Source of the DNA: JBHGXV01 sp041920505
Lineage (GTDB): Bacteria > Bacillota > Bacilli > Brevibacillales > Brevibacillaceae
DNA: 13,042 nucleotides
Direction of reading: 5' to 3'
NCBI GenBank assembly: GCA_041920505.1
Contig: JBHGXV010000036.1
Coordinates: 1-13,042 of the forward strand
Every line of letters starts with the position of its first letter. Within the stretch, counting starts at the first letter, position 1. Of this stretch, positions 1-6,981 are shown one piece after another. The notes beneath the pieces were generated by a model. It was not told where the DNA came from, searched no databases, and worked only from the letters and a program-made list of their open reading frames with translations. Position numbers and translations under genes: made by a program.

Positions 1-31
1 CCGAGCCGATGCCAATCGCCTGTTTACGCAT
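1..31 (-). CDS. 5' end of an unidentified leftward gene (partial)
   Basis: An ATG at 31-29 on the minus strand follows a strong ribosome site (AGGAGGG, 44-38) with a 6-nt gap. The ten codons that fit in the window read MRKQAIGIGS and have no stop. The gene lies downstream of sdhB and its terminator, in the same direction, so it is probably a separate transcription unit. In Bacillus the genes after sdhB include ysmA, gerE and racE, but ten residues are too few to assign it to any of them. The start is well supported; the product is unknown. Confidence 0.5.
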   Translation of the reverse strand, partial: MRKQAIGIGS

Positions 32-95
32 ATCCTGCCCTCCTGTGGTAAAATCCTGGCCCTCTCAGTTTTCCTTTGGAAAGGCGTGGATATGC

Positions 96-130
96 AAAAA
101 AACCCCCAACCGGATATCCGGTTGAGGGTT
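96..130 (-). terminator. Rho-independent terminator of sdhCAB
   Basis: On the minus strand, 18 bases after the sdhB stop, a perfect palindrome CAACCGGATATCCGGTTG (124-107) is extended by AACCC/GGGTT pairs around one mismatch and followed by seven T (102-96). Stem plus T-tract is the standard intrinsic terminator form. It ends the sdh operon before the partial gene at 31-1. Confidence 0.9.
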
Positions 131-147
131 CGCATAAAATCCGCCGA

Positions 148-897
148 TCAGGAGAAGAAGAACTTGCGGATCGCGTATTTGGTGGTCTCTTTGTTCATAT
201 GGGCGATCGACGTGGTCAGCGGGATGCCTTTCGGGCAGGCACGCACGCAGTTCTGCGAGTTCCCGCAGTCGCCGATGCCGCCTTCTTCCATCAGCGCTTC
301 CAGACGCTCGTGCTTGTTCATCGCGCCGGTCGGATGCTGGTTAAACAGGCGCACCTGCGAAATCGCGAACGGACCGATGAACGGCGATTTCTCGTTGACG
401 TTCGGACATGCTTCCAGGCAGACGCCGCAGGTCATGCACTTGGACAGTTCGTACGCCCACTGCCGCTCCACTTCCGGCATGCGCGGGCCGGGGCCAAGGT
501 CGTAGGTGCCGTCGATCGGAATCCACGCCTTGACGCGTTTGAGCGCGTCGAACATGCGGCTGCGGTCAACCGACAAGTCGCGCTGGACCGGGAACGTGCT
601 CATCGGCTCGATACGGATCGGCTGTTCCAGCTTGTCGACAAGGGCCGTACACGCCTGGCGCGGTTTGCCGTTGATCACCATCGAGCAGGCGCCGCACACT
701 TCCTCAAGACAGTTGGACTCCCACACGACCGGTTTCGTCTTTTGTCCCTGGGCGTTCACCGGGTTGCGCTGAATCTCCATCAGCGCGGAGATCACGTTCA
801 TGTTCGGGCGGTACGGAATCTTGAACTCTTCTTTATAAGGAGTGCTGTCAGGCGAATCCTGACGAGTTACGATCAGGTGAATGAATTTGTCGGCCAT
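148..897 (-). CDS. sdhB: Succinate dehydrogenase iron-sulfur subunit SdhB
   Basis: SdhB passes electrons from the FAD of SdhA through three iron-sulfur clusters to the SdhC cytochrome and menaquinone, on the inner face of the membrane. Numbered from the chosen start (249 aa), the 2Fe-2S ligands are C63, C68, C71 and C83 (NCLEEVCGACSMVINGK). The 4Fe-4S motif is CMTCGVCLEACP (C154, C157, C160, C164), and the third cluster uses C211, C217 and C221 in the CGNSQNCVRACPKGIP region. Length and sequence closely follow the Bacillus protein (known family). There are two candidate starts: ATG at 903-901 sits only about 3 nt from the GGGAGGG site (912-906), while ATG at 897-895 has about 8-9 nt, so I prefer the second. 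It is the last gene of sdhCAB, just after the sdhA stop. Confidence 0.96.
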   Translation of the reverse strand: MADKFIHLIVTRQDSPDSTPYKEEFKIPYRPNMNVISALMEIQRNPVNAQGQKTKPVVWESNCLEEVCGACSMVINGKPRQACTALVDKLEQPIRIEPMSTFPVQRDLSVDRSRMFDALKRVKAWIPIDGTYDLGPGPRMPEVERQWAYELSKCMTCGVCLEACPNVNEKSPFIGPFAISQVRLFNQHPTGAMNKHERLEALMEEGGIGDCGNSQNCVRACPKGIPLTTSIAHMNKETTKYAIRKFFFS

Positions 898-914
898 GTT
901 CATTGCCCTCCCTT

Positions 915-2669
915 TTATTTTTTATCGGTCGTGTAGTCACGCTTCCGCGGCGGGATCAGCGAGATGTCCACGTCTTCATAGTAAATGTCGGGGGCAAGCG
1001 TCTCAGGGTTGAATTTGGCCATCGTCGTTTTCAGGAACTTCTCGTCGTCGCGTTCCGGGAACTCCGGTTTGTAGTGCGCGCCGCGAGACTCGTCACGCAT
1101 CAGCGCACCGATGGTGATGACGCGGGCGAGAATCAGCATGTTCCACAAGTGGCGGGTGAACGCGGCTCCGGAGTTGCTCCAGCGCTGCGTATCGTTGATG
1201 TTGATCCGCTTGTAGCGCTCCATCAGTTCCTGAATCTTCTCGTCGGTCTTCTTCAACCGGTCGTTGTAGCGAACGACGGTGACGTTGTCGGTCATCCATT
1301 CGCCCAGTTCGCGGTGCAGGACGTAGGCGTTTTCCGTGCCGTCCAGCTTGAGAATCTGTTCGAATTTCTCTTCCTGTTGCTTGGTGTAGCCGTCGAACAA
1401 GGTGCTCGGCAAATCAAAGGACGATTTGTTCAGGCCGTTGATGTACTCGATCGCTTTCGGACCGGCCACCATGCCGCCATAGATCGCGGACAGAAGCGAG
1501 TTGGCGCCGAGACGGTTCGCGCCGTGTTGCGAATAATCGCACTCGCCGCATGCGAACAGGCCGGGGATGTTGGTCATCTGGTTGTAGTCGACCCACATGC
1601 CGCCCATGGAGTAGTGAACGGCCGGGAAGATTTTCATCGGCACTTTGCGCGGGTCTTCGCCCATGAACTTCTCGTAAATCTCGATGATACCACCCAGCTT
1701 GACGTCCAGTTCTTTCGGGTCTTTGTGGGACAGGTCGAGGTAGACCATGTTTTCGCCGTTGATGCCCAGCTTCAAATCGACGCAGACGTGGAAGATTTCG
1801 CGGGTGGCGATGTCGCGCGGCACCAGGTTGCCATACGCCGGATACTTCTCTTCCAGGAAATACCACGGTTTACCGTCGCGATAGGTCCAGATGCGTCCAC
1901 CTTCACCGCGTGCCGACTCGGACATCAGGCGCAGCTTGTCATCGCCCGGGATGGCCGTCGGGTGGATCTGGATGAACTCCCCGTTGGCGTAGATGACGCC
2001 TTGCTGGTACGCTGCGGATGCCGCCGTACCGGTGTTGATAATCGAGTTGGTCGATTTCCCGAAGATGATCCCCGGGCCGCCGGTCGCCATGATGACGGCG
2101 TCGGCCGGGAAGGACTTGATTTCCATCGAGCGCAGGTTTTGTGCGGTAATCCCGCGACAGGTGCCGGTCTCATCCAGCACGATCCCGAGGAAATCCCAGT
2201 ATTCGTACTTTTTCACCAGGCCTTCTGTCTCGAAGCGGCGGACTTGTTCGTCCAGCGCGTAGAGCAGTTGCTGACCGGTGGTTGCGCCGGCGAACGCCGT
2301 GCGGTGGTGCTTGGTGCCGCCGAAGCGACGGAAGTCGAGCAAGCCTTCCGACGTGCGGTTGAACATGACGCCCATCCGATCCAGCATGTAGATGATGCCG
2401 GGCGCCGCGTCGCACATCGCTTTTACCGGCGGTTGGTTGGCGAGGAAGTCGCCGCCGTAGATCGTATCGTCAAAGTGTTCCCACGTGGAGTCGCCTTCCC
2501 CTTTGGTGTTGACCGCGCCGTTGATGCCGCCTTGCGCACAGACCGAGTGCGACCGCTTTACCGGTACCAGGGAGAACAGTTCAACAGGTACACCTTTTTC
2601 TGCTGCCTTGATGGTGGCCATCAGCCCGGCCAGGCCGCCGCCGACGATGATTAATTTGCCTTTCGCCAT
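915..2669 (-). CDS. sdhA: Succinate dehydrogenase flavoprotein subunit SdhA
   Basis: This 584-aa subunit oxidises succinate to fumarate with covalently bound FAD and links the TCA cycle to the respiratory chain. Visible motifs are the dinucleotide loop IVGGGLAGL (8-16), the FAD-attachment region RSHSVCAQGGING (39-51, FAD probably on H41), the substrate loop with QIHPTAI (H236) and GEGGRIW (R259), the catalytic-arginine region VPRDIATRE (R285), HYSMGG (H352), and the FAD-closing segment HGANRLGANSLL (382-393). The C-terminal helical domain has the TRHLWNM region. The length is normal for the Bacillus type. A ribosome site AGGGGG (2683-2678) lies 8 nt before the ATG. It starts 19 bp after sdhC and is followed closely by sdhB, so the three are cotranscribed. 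Confidence 0.97.
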   Translation of the reverse strand: MAKGKLIIVGGGLAGLMATIKAAEKGVPVELFSLVPVKRSHSVCAQGGINGAVNTKGEGDSTWEHFDDTIYGGDFLANQPPVKAMCDAAPGIIYMLDRMGVMFNRTSEGLLDFRRFGGTKHHRTAFAGATTGQQLLYALDEQVRRFETEGLVKKYEYWDFLGIVLDETGTCRGITAQNLRSMEIKSFPADAVIMATGGPGIIFGKSTNSIINTGTAASAAYQQGVIYANGEFIQIHPTAIPGDDKLRLMSESARGEGGRIWTYRDGKPWYFLEEKYPAYGNLVPRDIATREIFHVCVDLKLGINGENMVYLDLSHKDPKELDVKLGGIIEIYEKFMGEDPRKVPMKIFPAVHYSMGGMWVDYNQMTNIPGLFACGECDYSQHGANRLGANSLLSAIYGGMVAGPKAIEYINGLNKSSFDLPSTLFDGYTKQQEEKFEQILKLDGTENAYVLHRELGEWMTDNVTVVRYNDRLKKTDEKIQELMERYKRININDTQRWSNSGAAFTRHLWNMLILARVITIGALMRDESRGAHYKPEFPERDDEKFLKTTMAKFNPETLAPDIYYEDVDISLIPPRKRDYTTDKK

Positions 2670-2688
2670 GATCTTTTCCCCCTATCTC

Positions 2689-3303
2689 TTACGAAATGAA
2701 TGCGGCCATTGCGCGCAAGCCGATGATCGAAACGAGTACGAACACACCCATCGTGAAATACGTGGCGATGCGCTGCGAACGAGGGCCGACAGTGATTCCC
2801 CAGTGAACGAGGAACGACCAGATTCCGTTGGAGAAGTGGAAAACGGCCGACAAAATACCGATCGTGTAGAATGCGACCATCAGCGGATTGCTCAGGATGT
2901 TGGCCATCATGTCGTAGTTCAGTTCCACGTTGCCGAGCGCGTACTGGATGCGGGTCTCCCATACGTGCCATGCCACGAAAATCAGCGTAATCACGCCGGT
3001 GATGCGCTGCCACAAAAACATGTGGTTACGGAAATACCCGAAGTTGTTGACATTGTGTTTGGCCTGGAAAGCGATGTACAGCCCGTAGACCGCGTGGAAA
3101 AGCAGAGGAAGATAGATCAGAACGAATTCGAGAAAAATCAGGAACGGCAAGCTCTCCATGAACGCAACCGCGTTGTTGTACGCTTCCGCTCCCCGGGTCG
3201 CCTGATAGTTGGCAGTGAGGTGAAGCAACAAGAATACGCCTACCGGAAACAATCCCAGTAGTGAATGAAGCCTGTGATGCCAAAAGTGCCGGCTGTTCGC
3301 CAT
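2689..3303 (-). CDS. sdhC: Succinate dehydrogenase cytochrome b558 subunit SdhC
   Basis: This 204-aa integral membrane protein anchors SdhAB and carries two b haems that hand electrons to menaquinone. About five hydrophobic segments are visible (roughly 13-31, 53-79, 98-117, 140-160, 180-203). H28, H70, H113 and H156 occupy the places of the four haem ligands described for B. subtilis SdhC. The FRN and FHFSNGLWSF-like (here FHFSNGIWSF) stretches are typical of this single-anchor, di-haem type. The start is set by a G-rich ribosome site (AAGGGGGG within 3319-3312) 8 nt before the ATG. A competing ATG four bases upstream opens an overlapping frame without membrane-protein character and was not used. 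It is the first gene of the operon, behind a leader of about 240 nt. Confidence 0.96.
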   Translation of the reverse strand: MANSRHFWHHRLHSLLGLFPVGVFLLLHLTANYQATRGAEAYNNAVAFMESLPFLIFLEFVLIYLPLLFHAVYGLYIAFQAKHNVNNFGYFRNHMFLWQRITGVITLIFVAWHVWETRIQYALGNVELNYDMMANILSNPLMVAFYTIGILSAVFHFSNGIWSFLVHWGITVGPRSQRIATYFTMGVFVLVSIIGLRAMAAFIS

Positions 3304-3551
3304 GCATGGGTCCCCCCTTCGATTGTCTGTCAGTTTTCTTTCCTGTCAACACATTCTTCCGCTCTCCACTATCCTGTCCCAATCAACATCGGACTAGACA
3401 CATGTCTGCCAAGCCGTCGCACGCGCAATCTCCCGCTGCCCGCATCCCTATTATACAAGGAGGCGCTTACAACTGAGTTCTTGTCCACAATCAGCTTGTC
3501 AAAATGTGTCAGAAAATGGACAAAAGATTGTACAGAATGTGACCAAAACCA

Positions 3552-3580
3552 ATTGTACTCTTGTCGCAGAACAGCGTCAA
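3552..3580 (-). promoter_or_regulatory. Sigma-A promoter of sdhCAB
   Basis: On the minus strand, TTGACG (3580-3575) and TACAAT (3557-3552) are separated by exactly 17 nt. The expected transcription start is near 3545, which gives sdhC an unusually long 5' leader of about 240 nt (3545-3304). The stretch from 3304 to 3764 has no convincing gene. It holds this leader, the palindrome at 3597-3612, a leftward terminator, and the undefined promoter region of yslB. Confidence 0.75.
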
Positions 3581-3596
3581 GACAATGGATAGACTA

Positions 3597-3612
3597 ATTC
3601 CAACGTTGGAAT
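3597..3612. promoter_or_regulatory. 16-bp perfect palindrome upstream of the sdh promoter (operator candidate)
   Basis: ATTCCAACGTTGGAAT is a perfect 16-bp inverted repeat, 16 bp upstream of the sdh -35 box and centred near -60 from the predicted start. It has no loop and no T-tract, so it fits a dimeric protein site better than a terminator. The binding protein is unknown. Confidence 0.45.
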
Positions 3613-3656
3613 GATCGCATTGACGCACCATGTTGCGACCCAGTCAAAGAAAACGG

Positions 3657-3684
3657 AAAAAGCCCGGAGCGAACATCCGGGCTT
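3657..3684 (-). terminator. Leftward intrinsic terminator upstream of sdhC
   Basis: Arms AAGCCCGGA and TCCGGGCTT (3660-3668 and 3676-3684) close a 7-nt loop. On the minus strand the hairpin is followed by TTTTT (3661-3657), the intrinsic terminator layout. It would stop leftward transcription arriving from metX through yslB (as antisense) before the sdh promoter. On the plus strand the same hairpin sits in the region upstream of yslB without a clean T-tract. Confidence 0.7.
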
Positions 3685-3764
3685 GCGCGCGTTTTCCCGT
3701 CATGTCCGCCGGGCTTGTCTCATATCTATGTACAAACACAGGAATAAAAAGGAGGCGTCTGGTG

Positions 3765-4232
3765 ATGCGACATGCCGTTGAACCGCTGTCCCCGCTCTTG
3801 TCCGAGGAGGCGATCCCACATCTGGAGCAGATGAATATGCCGTATCTCGGATACCATTTGCTGCGCGAAACGCTAACGCGCAAACTGCTCGGCGAAAGCG
3901 AAGGCCCGATCCTCTACTGGCTGGGCAAAGACATCGGCGGGCAAATCACGATCCAATCGCCGCACGATCTGGTCCTGCCGTTTATCCGGCTCGGACTGGG
4001 CAAGCTGGACGTGACGCACCAGTCTGCGGATCGCTGCGCGTTTACGCTGATGCATTCCGTCTTTTCGCTGTTGTCCGCCGAGCGGCTTGCGCGCACCCTC
4101 CAGTTCGAATGCGGTCTGATCGCCGGATCCGTCGGCCGCTGGCAAGGTCGCAACGCCCAGGCCGAACTGGACGTTGCGGTTGCCTCTGCCGCAGACAAGC
4201 GGCCGCAGGTGCGGATCGTCGTGTCCTACTGA
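3765..4232 (+). CDS. yslB: YslB family protein (DUF2507, V4R-like)
   Basis: This 155-aa soluble protein of unknown biochemical function belongs to the DUF2507/YslB family, whose fold is related to V4R small-molecule-binding domains (family knowledge). The match to B. subtilis YslB is seen in the order GYHLLRETLTRKLLGE, then a YWLGKDIGGQ segment (51-60), then the C-terminal FECGLIAGSVGRWQGR (114-129) and a closing beta strand VRIVVSY. Yslb is also the neighbour of sdhC in Bacillus, divergent as here, which supports the call. The frame is open up to 3630, but the start is set by AAGGAGG (3749-3755), 9 nt before ATG 3765; GTG at 3762 is an alternative. No clear plus-strand promoter was found. 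Confidence 0.85.
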   Translation: MRHAVEPLSPLLSEEAIPHLEQMNMPYLGYHLLRETLTRKLLGESEGPILYWLGKDIGGQITIQSPHDLVLPFIRLGLGKLDVTHQSADRCAFTLMHSVFSLLSAERLARTLQFECGLIAGSVGRWQGRNAQAELDVAVASAADKRPQVRIVVSY

Positions 4233-4282
4233 CCTGGGCGGTCACATCGGCGTCGCGCCGGGGAGGGGCGATCCGGGAACGA

Positions 4283-5353
4283 TCAGGGAAAGTAGGGGGC
4301 AACCAAACGGCCCATTTTGCTGAATTCGACCAGAAAACCGTCGTGGCCGTACTTGGAGTCGATGACGTGAAACGCCACTTCCACGCCGTGCGAGCGCATC
4401 AACTCGGCCATCTCCCGCTGATGGTCAAGCGGGTACAACAAATCGTTGCTGATCCCGATGGCCACCACCTTCGCCCTGATCCGGGCCAGGGCCTGTTCCA
4501 CACCGCCTCGTCCTCTGCCGATGTCGTGCGTGTCCATCGCCTTCAACAGGTACAGATAACTGTTGGCGTCAAACCGCTCCACCAGCTTTTCGCCCTGATA
4601 GCGCAGGTAGCTTTCGATCTGGAAGGTGGTGTGGAACAGATGCTCGTTGCTCTCGCCCTGCAAGCTGCGTCCAAACCGCTCCTCGAACAGTTCGGCCGTC
4701 CGGTAGGTGATCATGCCGAGCATCCGGGCAATCGACAGACCGCGCGTCGGGCCGGGACCCGGATAGTAGTGGCCGCCTTGCCACTCGGGATCGTTGCAGA
4801 TCGCCTGGCGTCCCACGTCGTTGTAGGCGATGGCGATCGCGGACAGGCGGGAACAGGTGGCGATCGGAACGGCGATTTGCATCATCTCCGGGTATTCGAC
4901 CGCCCATTCGTACACCTGCATGCCGCCCATCGAACCGCCGATCACGGCATACAGCCTGCGCACGCCCAGGGCCTCCAGCAGTTTCCGCTGCGCCCGCACC
5001 ATGTCCCGGATGGTGACGATCGGAAACGACGAGCCGTACGGTTTGCCCGTGTCGGGACAAATGCTGGCCGGGCCGGTCGTTCCGTAACATCCGCCCAGCA
5101 CATTGCTGCAAATCACAAAATAGTTGCGGGTGTCGATGGCCATCCCCGGTCCGATCAATCCTTCCCACCAGCCAGATCGCTGCTCGTCGCCGACCACGTG
5201 GACATCGCCGGTCAGCGCGTGACAGACCAGAACCGCATTGCCCTTTTGCGGATCATACGTGCCGTAGGTCTCATAACCGATCTCCACCTGTTTCAGCGTT
5301 TCCCCCGATTCCAGCACAAGATCCCCGATGCCGATCTTTTTCACCCTGTTCAT
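4283..5353 (-). CDS. metX: Homoserine O-acetyltransferase (MetX-type alpha/beta hydrolase)
   Basis: MetX transfers an acyl group (acetyl in most characterised members, succinyl in some) from acyl-CoA to homoserine, the first committed step of methionine synthesis, in the cytosol. The 356-aa protein shows the family order: LESGETL and YETYG near the N-terminus, the nucleophile elbow GGSMGGMQVYEW (Ser141), ISNDLLYPLDHQ (Asp304) and KYGHDGFLVE (His337). This gives a Ser-Asp-His triad at the usual spacing. The acyl donor cannot be fixed from sequence alone. The frame is open far upstream, but that part runs through the SAM riboswitch. ATG 5353 follows AGGG at 5364-5361 by 7 nt. An in-frame ATG at 5422 with a good ribosome site would add 23 residues. 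The SAM-I riboswitch upstream independently supports a methionine role. Confidence 0.92.
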   Translation of the reverse strand: MNRVKKIGIGDLVLESGETLKQVEIGYETYGTYDPQKGNAVLVCHALTGDVHVVGDEQRSGWWEGLIGPGMAIDTRNYFVICSNVLGGCYGTTGPASICPDTGKPYGSSFPIVTIRDMVRAQRKLLEALGVRRLYAVIGGSMGGMQVYEWAVEYPEMMQIAVPIATCSRLSAIAIAYNDVGRQAICNDPEWQGGHYYPGPGPTRGLSIARMLGMITYRTAELFEERFGRSLQGESNEHLFHTTFQIESYLRYQGEKLVERFDANSYLYLLKAMDTHDIGRGRGGVEQALARIRAKVVAIGISNDLLYPLDHQREMAELMRSHGVEVAFHVIDSKYGHDGFLVEFSKMGRLVAPYFP

Positions 5354-5374
5354 CCCCCTACCCTGCCGAACCGC

Positions 5375-5410
5375 GAAAAAACCCTCTCTTCCGAAAGAGA
5401 AGAGAGGGTT
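5375..5410 (-). terminator. Riboswitch-controlled terminator before metX
   Basis: On the minus strand, AACCCTCTCT (5410-5401) pairs with AGAGAGGGTT (5389-5380), followed by a run of T to 5375. Part of the loop side, CTTCTCTT (5402-5395), can instead pair with AAGAGAAG at 5441-5434, which overlaps the 3' strand of riboswitch stem P1. So when SAM stabilises P1 the terminator is free to form, giving an OFF switch. Confidence 0.9.
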
Positions 5411-5436
5411 GTAACCGTTCATTGGGCGACTCCCTT

Positions 5437-5540
5437 CTCTTATCTCCCAGACGATGCCGTCTGCTGGAATTGGCACCTCTCCGCATGCGCGGGGTTGCCG
5501 GGCTTCATCGGGCCAGTCCCTCCACCACTCTCGATAAGAG
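5437..5540 (-). promoter_or_regulatory. SAM-I (S-box) riboswitch aptamer upstream of metX
   Basis: Stem P1 is CTCTTATC (5540-5533) with GATAAGAG (5444-5437). Between them are the conserved S-box elements in order: GAGAGTGGTGGAGGGACTGG, then GATGAAGCCCGGCAACC (kink-turn and P2), a short P3 hairpin around GCGCATGCG, GGTGCCAATTCC, and a P4 hairpin. S-adenosylmethionine binding is known to stabilise P1 and favour termination. The element lies between the lysC stop and metX, with its own promoter upstream. Confidence 0.96.
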
Positions 5541-5561
5541 TTTTCGCGTGTAATTGTCTTC

Positions 5562-5590
5562 ATCATACGATTGCAGGGAATGACTGTCAA
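5562..5590 (-). promoter_or_regulatory. Sigma-A promoter of the SAM riboswitch-metX unit
   Basis: On the minus strand, TTGACA (5590-5585) is followed after exactly 17 nt by TATGAT (5567-5562), a near-consensus promoter. It starts about 28 bp after the lysC stop and about 22 bp before aptamer stem P1. No intrinsic terminator is seen between lysC and this promoter. Confidence 0.85.
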
Positions 5591-5618
5591 CACCGGAAAA
5601 CAGCCCGCTTTTGATCGT

Positions 5619-6125
5619 CTATCCCCCGTGCACAACCGCCTGTGTTGCCACGTCAAGCCCAAACGCGGTGTGCAGGGCGCGGACGGCGACACCGGTGTAC
5701 TCAGCCGGAATCACGCAGGACACCTTGATGTCCGACGTCGACACCATCTTGATCGAAATGTTCTGTTCCGCCAACTGCCGGAACATCTCCGCCGCGACTC
5801 CCGGATTGGTCACCATCCCCGCCCCGACGATCGACACTTTGACCAGCCCTTCTTCGTGCTCCACGCTCTCGAAGTTGAGCGCCTCGCGGTTGGCCTCAAG
5901 CGTGTCCAGCGCTTTTGCGAGATCCTGTTGGGCCACCGTGAACGAGATATTGGTGGCCGCCGCGTCGTATGAGCTTTGGATGATGATGTCCACATTCACC
6001 TGGGCGTCGGCCAGCGTGTTGAACAGCCTGGAGAGCGTGCCCACTTTTGCCGGCATCCCCACCACGGTGATTTTGGCGATATCCTCGTCGTGTGCCACGC
6101 CGCTGACGACTCTGCCTGTCTCCAT
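5619..6125 (-). CDS. lysC: Aspartate kinase beta subunit from an internal in-frame start
   Basis: Within lysC, codon Met246 (ATG 6125-6123) follows a near-perfect ribosome site GAGGAGG (6140-6134) by 8 nt. This would give a 168-aa protein made only of the C-terminal regulatory ACT domains. In B. subtilis aspartokinase II the beta subunit arises the same way from about codon 246 and assembles with alpha as alpha2beta2 (established for that enzyme). That this start is used here is inference, but the site is better than many true starts in the window. Confidence 0.7.
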   Translation of the reverse strand: METGRVVSGVAHDEDIAKITVVGMPAKVGTLSRLFNTLADAQVNVDIIIQSSYDAAATNISFTVAQQDLAKALDTLEANREALNFESVEHEEGLVKVSIVGAGMVTNPGVAAEMFRQLAEQNISIKMVSTSDIKVSCVIPAEYTGVAVRALHTAFGLDVATQAVVHGG

Positions 6126-6860
6126 CTTACTTGCCTCCTCTACATACGTTCCTTCTTCATCGGTAAAACTGGAGCGCACCACCAGGCGCACCTTGTGCTT
6201 CTTGGCCGCCTCCACCGAGCGCGGATGCAGCACGCCCGCCCCCAGGTTGGCCAGCTCCAGCATTTCGTCGTACGAGATGCGGTCCAGCTTCTGAGCGCTG
6301 GGAACCACGCGCGGATCGGCGGTGAACACCCCGGCCACGTCGGTAAAAATCTCGCACGTCTCCGCCTTGAGGCTGGCCGCCAGGGCGACCGCCGTCGTGT
6401 CTGAACCGCCGCGTCCCAACGTGGTGATCTCGCCCGCCTCGGTGATCCCCTGGAAACCGGCGACGATCACGATCCGCCCCTGACGAAGCTCCGCCAGCAT
6501 CCGCGTGTTGTCGATCGACTTGATCCGCGCCTTGCCGTGGACGGCTTCCGTCGTGATACCCGCCTGCCAGCCGGTCAGCGAGATCGCCTCATAGCCTTTT
6601 TGCGTCAACGCCATCGCCAACAGCGCGATCGACACTTGCTCGCCGGTGGTGAGCAACATGTCCATCTCCCGCTCCGGGGGATGGGGCGCTATTTGTTTGG
6701 CCATGTCGACCAGCACGTCGGTCGACTTGCCCATCGCGGACACGACGACGACCAGGTCGTGCCCCGCCTGTTTGTAGGAAATGATCCGGTCGGCCACCCG
6801 CATGATTCGTTCGATCGTTCCGACTGATGTACCGCCGTATTTCTGCACAATCAACCCCAT
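5619..6860 (-). CDS. lysC: Aspartate kinase, lysine-sensitive type, alpha subunit
   Basis: LysC phosphorylates aspartate to beta-aspartyl phosphate, the entry step to lysine, threonine and methionine. The 413-aa protein has the amino-acid-kinase domain first: KYGGTSVG (7-14), VVSAMGKSTD (39-48), TTGEQVS (71-77), LGRGGSDTTA (148-157), FTDVAGVFTADPR (172-184). Two ACT domains follow at about 262-410 (for example GMPAKVGTLSRLF and the SIVGAGM segment). Length and internal start match the B. subtilis aspartokinase II class, which makes alpha and beta chains. GAGGAG (6875-6870) stands 9 nt before the ATG. The lysine riboswitch leader upstream fixes the regulatory ligand as lysine. The stop codon is TAG. 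Confidence 0.96.
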   Translation of the reverse strand: MGLIVQKYGGTSVGTIERIMRVADRIISYKQAGHDLVVVVSAMGKSTDVLVDMAKQIAPHPPEREMDMLLTTGEQVSIALLAMALTQKGYEAISLTGWQAGITTEAVHGKARIKSIDNTRMLAELRQGRIVIVAGFQGITEAGEITTLGRGGSDTTAVALAASLKAETCEIFTDVAGVFTADPRVVPSAQKLDRISYDEMLELANLGAGVLHPRSVEAAKKHKVRLVVRSSFTDEEGTYVEEASKMETGRVVSGVAHDEDIAKITVVGMPAKVGTLSRLFNTLADAQVNVDIIIQSSYDAAATNISFTVAQQDLAKALDTLEANREALNFESVEHEEGLVKVSIVGAGMVTNPGVAAEMFRQLAEQNISIKMVSTSDIKVSCVIPAEYTGVAVRALHTAFGLDVATQAVVHGG

Positions 6861-6928
6861 GTCGGTTCTCTCCTCTGTGTATGTGTAGGTGTATCATCTG
6901 TTTGACTTGTGTTCCTTCGTTGCCATGC

Positions 6929-6962
6929 AAAAAGGCATTGACAAGGAAACCCTGTCAATGCC
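6929..6962 (-). terminator. Riboswitch-controlled terminator before lysC
   Basis: On the minus strand, GGCATTGACA (6962-6953) and TGTCAATGCC (6943-6934) form a perfect 10-bp stem with a 9-nt loop, followed by TTTTT (6933-6929). It lies between the lysine aptamer and the lysC ribosome site, as expected for a transcription-attenuating lysine riboswitch. Confidence 0.93.
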
Positions 6963-6966
6963 TGGA

Positions 6967-6981
6967 TCAACGCTTCGGCAT
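6967..6981 (-). CDS. Possible four-codon leader peptide MPKR in the lysC leader
   Basis: A strong ribosome site AAGGAGG (6995-6989) stands 7 nt before ATG CCG AAG CGT TGA (6981-6967). The stop codon is only 4 nt before the 5' arm of the terminator at 6962. A ribosome held at the stop would cover that arm. The signal sequence is real; that it is translated and regulatory is inference, because a run of this length can occur by chance. Confidence 0.35.
   Translation of the reverse strand: MPKR

Noticed and set aside
903..2654. 583-codon rightward open frame opposite sdhA
   Set aside because: It mirrors sdhA exactly, has no ribosome site or family motif, and is a by-product of the codon bias of the real gene. 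The same holds for the long frames opposite sdhB, metX, lysC and uvrC.
3450..3455. Perfect TATAAT on the minus strand in the sdhC leader
   Set aside because: No -35-like hexamer is found at 16-18 nt (ACTCAG at 17). The promoter at 3552-3580 is much better.
3458..3472. cre-like (CcpA) site TTGTAAGCGCCTCCT on the minus strand in the sdhC leader
   Set aside because: Only the left half fits the consensus; the right half has several mismatches, so I do not annotate it.
3265..3597. Rightward frame of 110 codons between sdhC and yslB, with AAGGAGG at 3457-3463
   Set aside because: The frame lies across the sdhC promoter and leader, has no recognisable motif, and no ATG follows the ribosome-like site at a useful distance.
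5354..5692. Long N-terminal extension of metX to 5692
   Set aside because: The extension crosses the SAM-I aptamer and the metX promoter and overlaps the lysC 3' end, so it is not coding beyond at most 5422.
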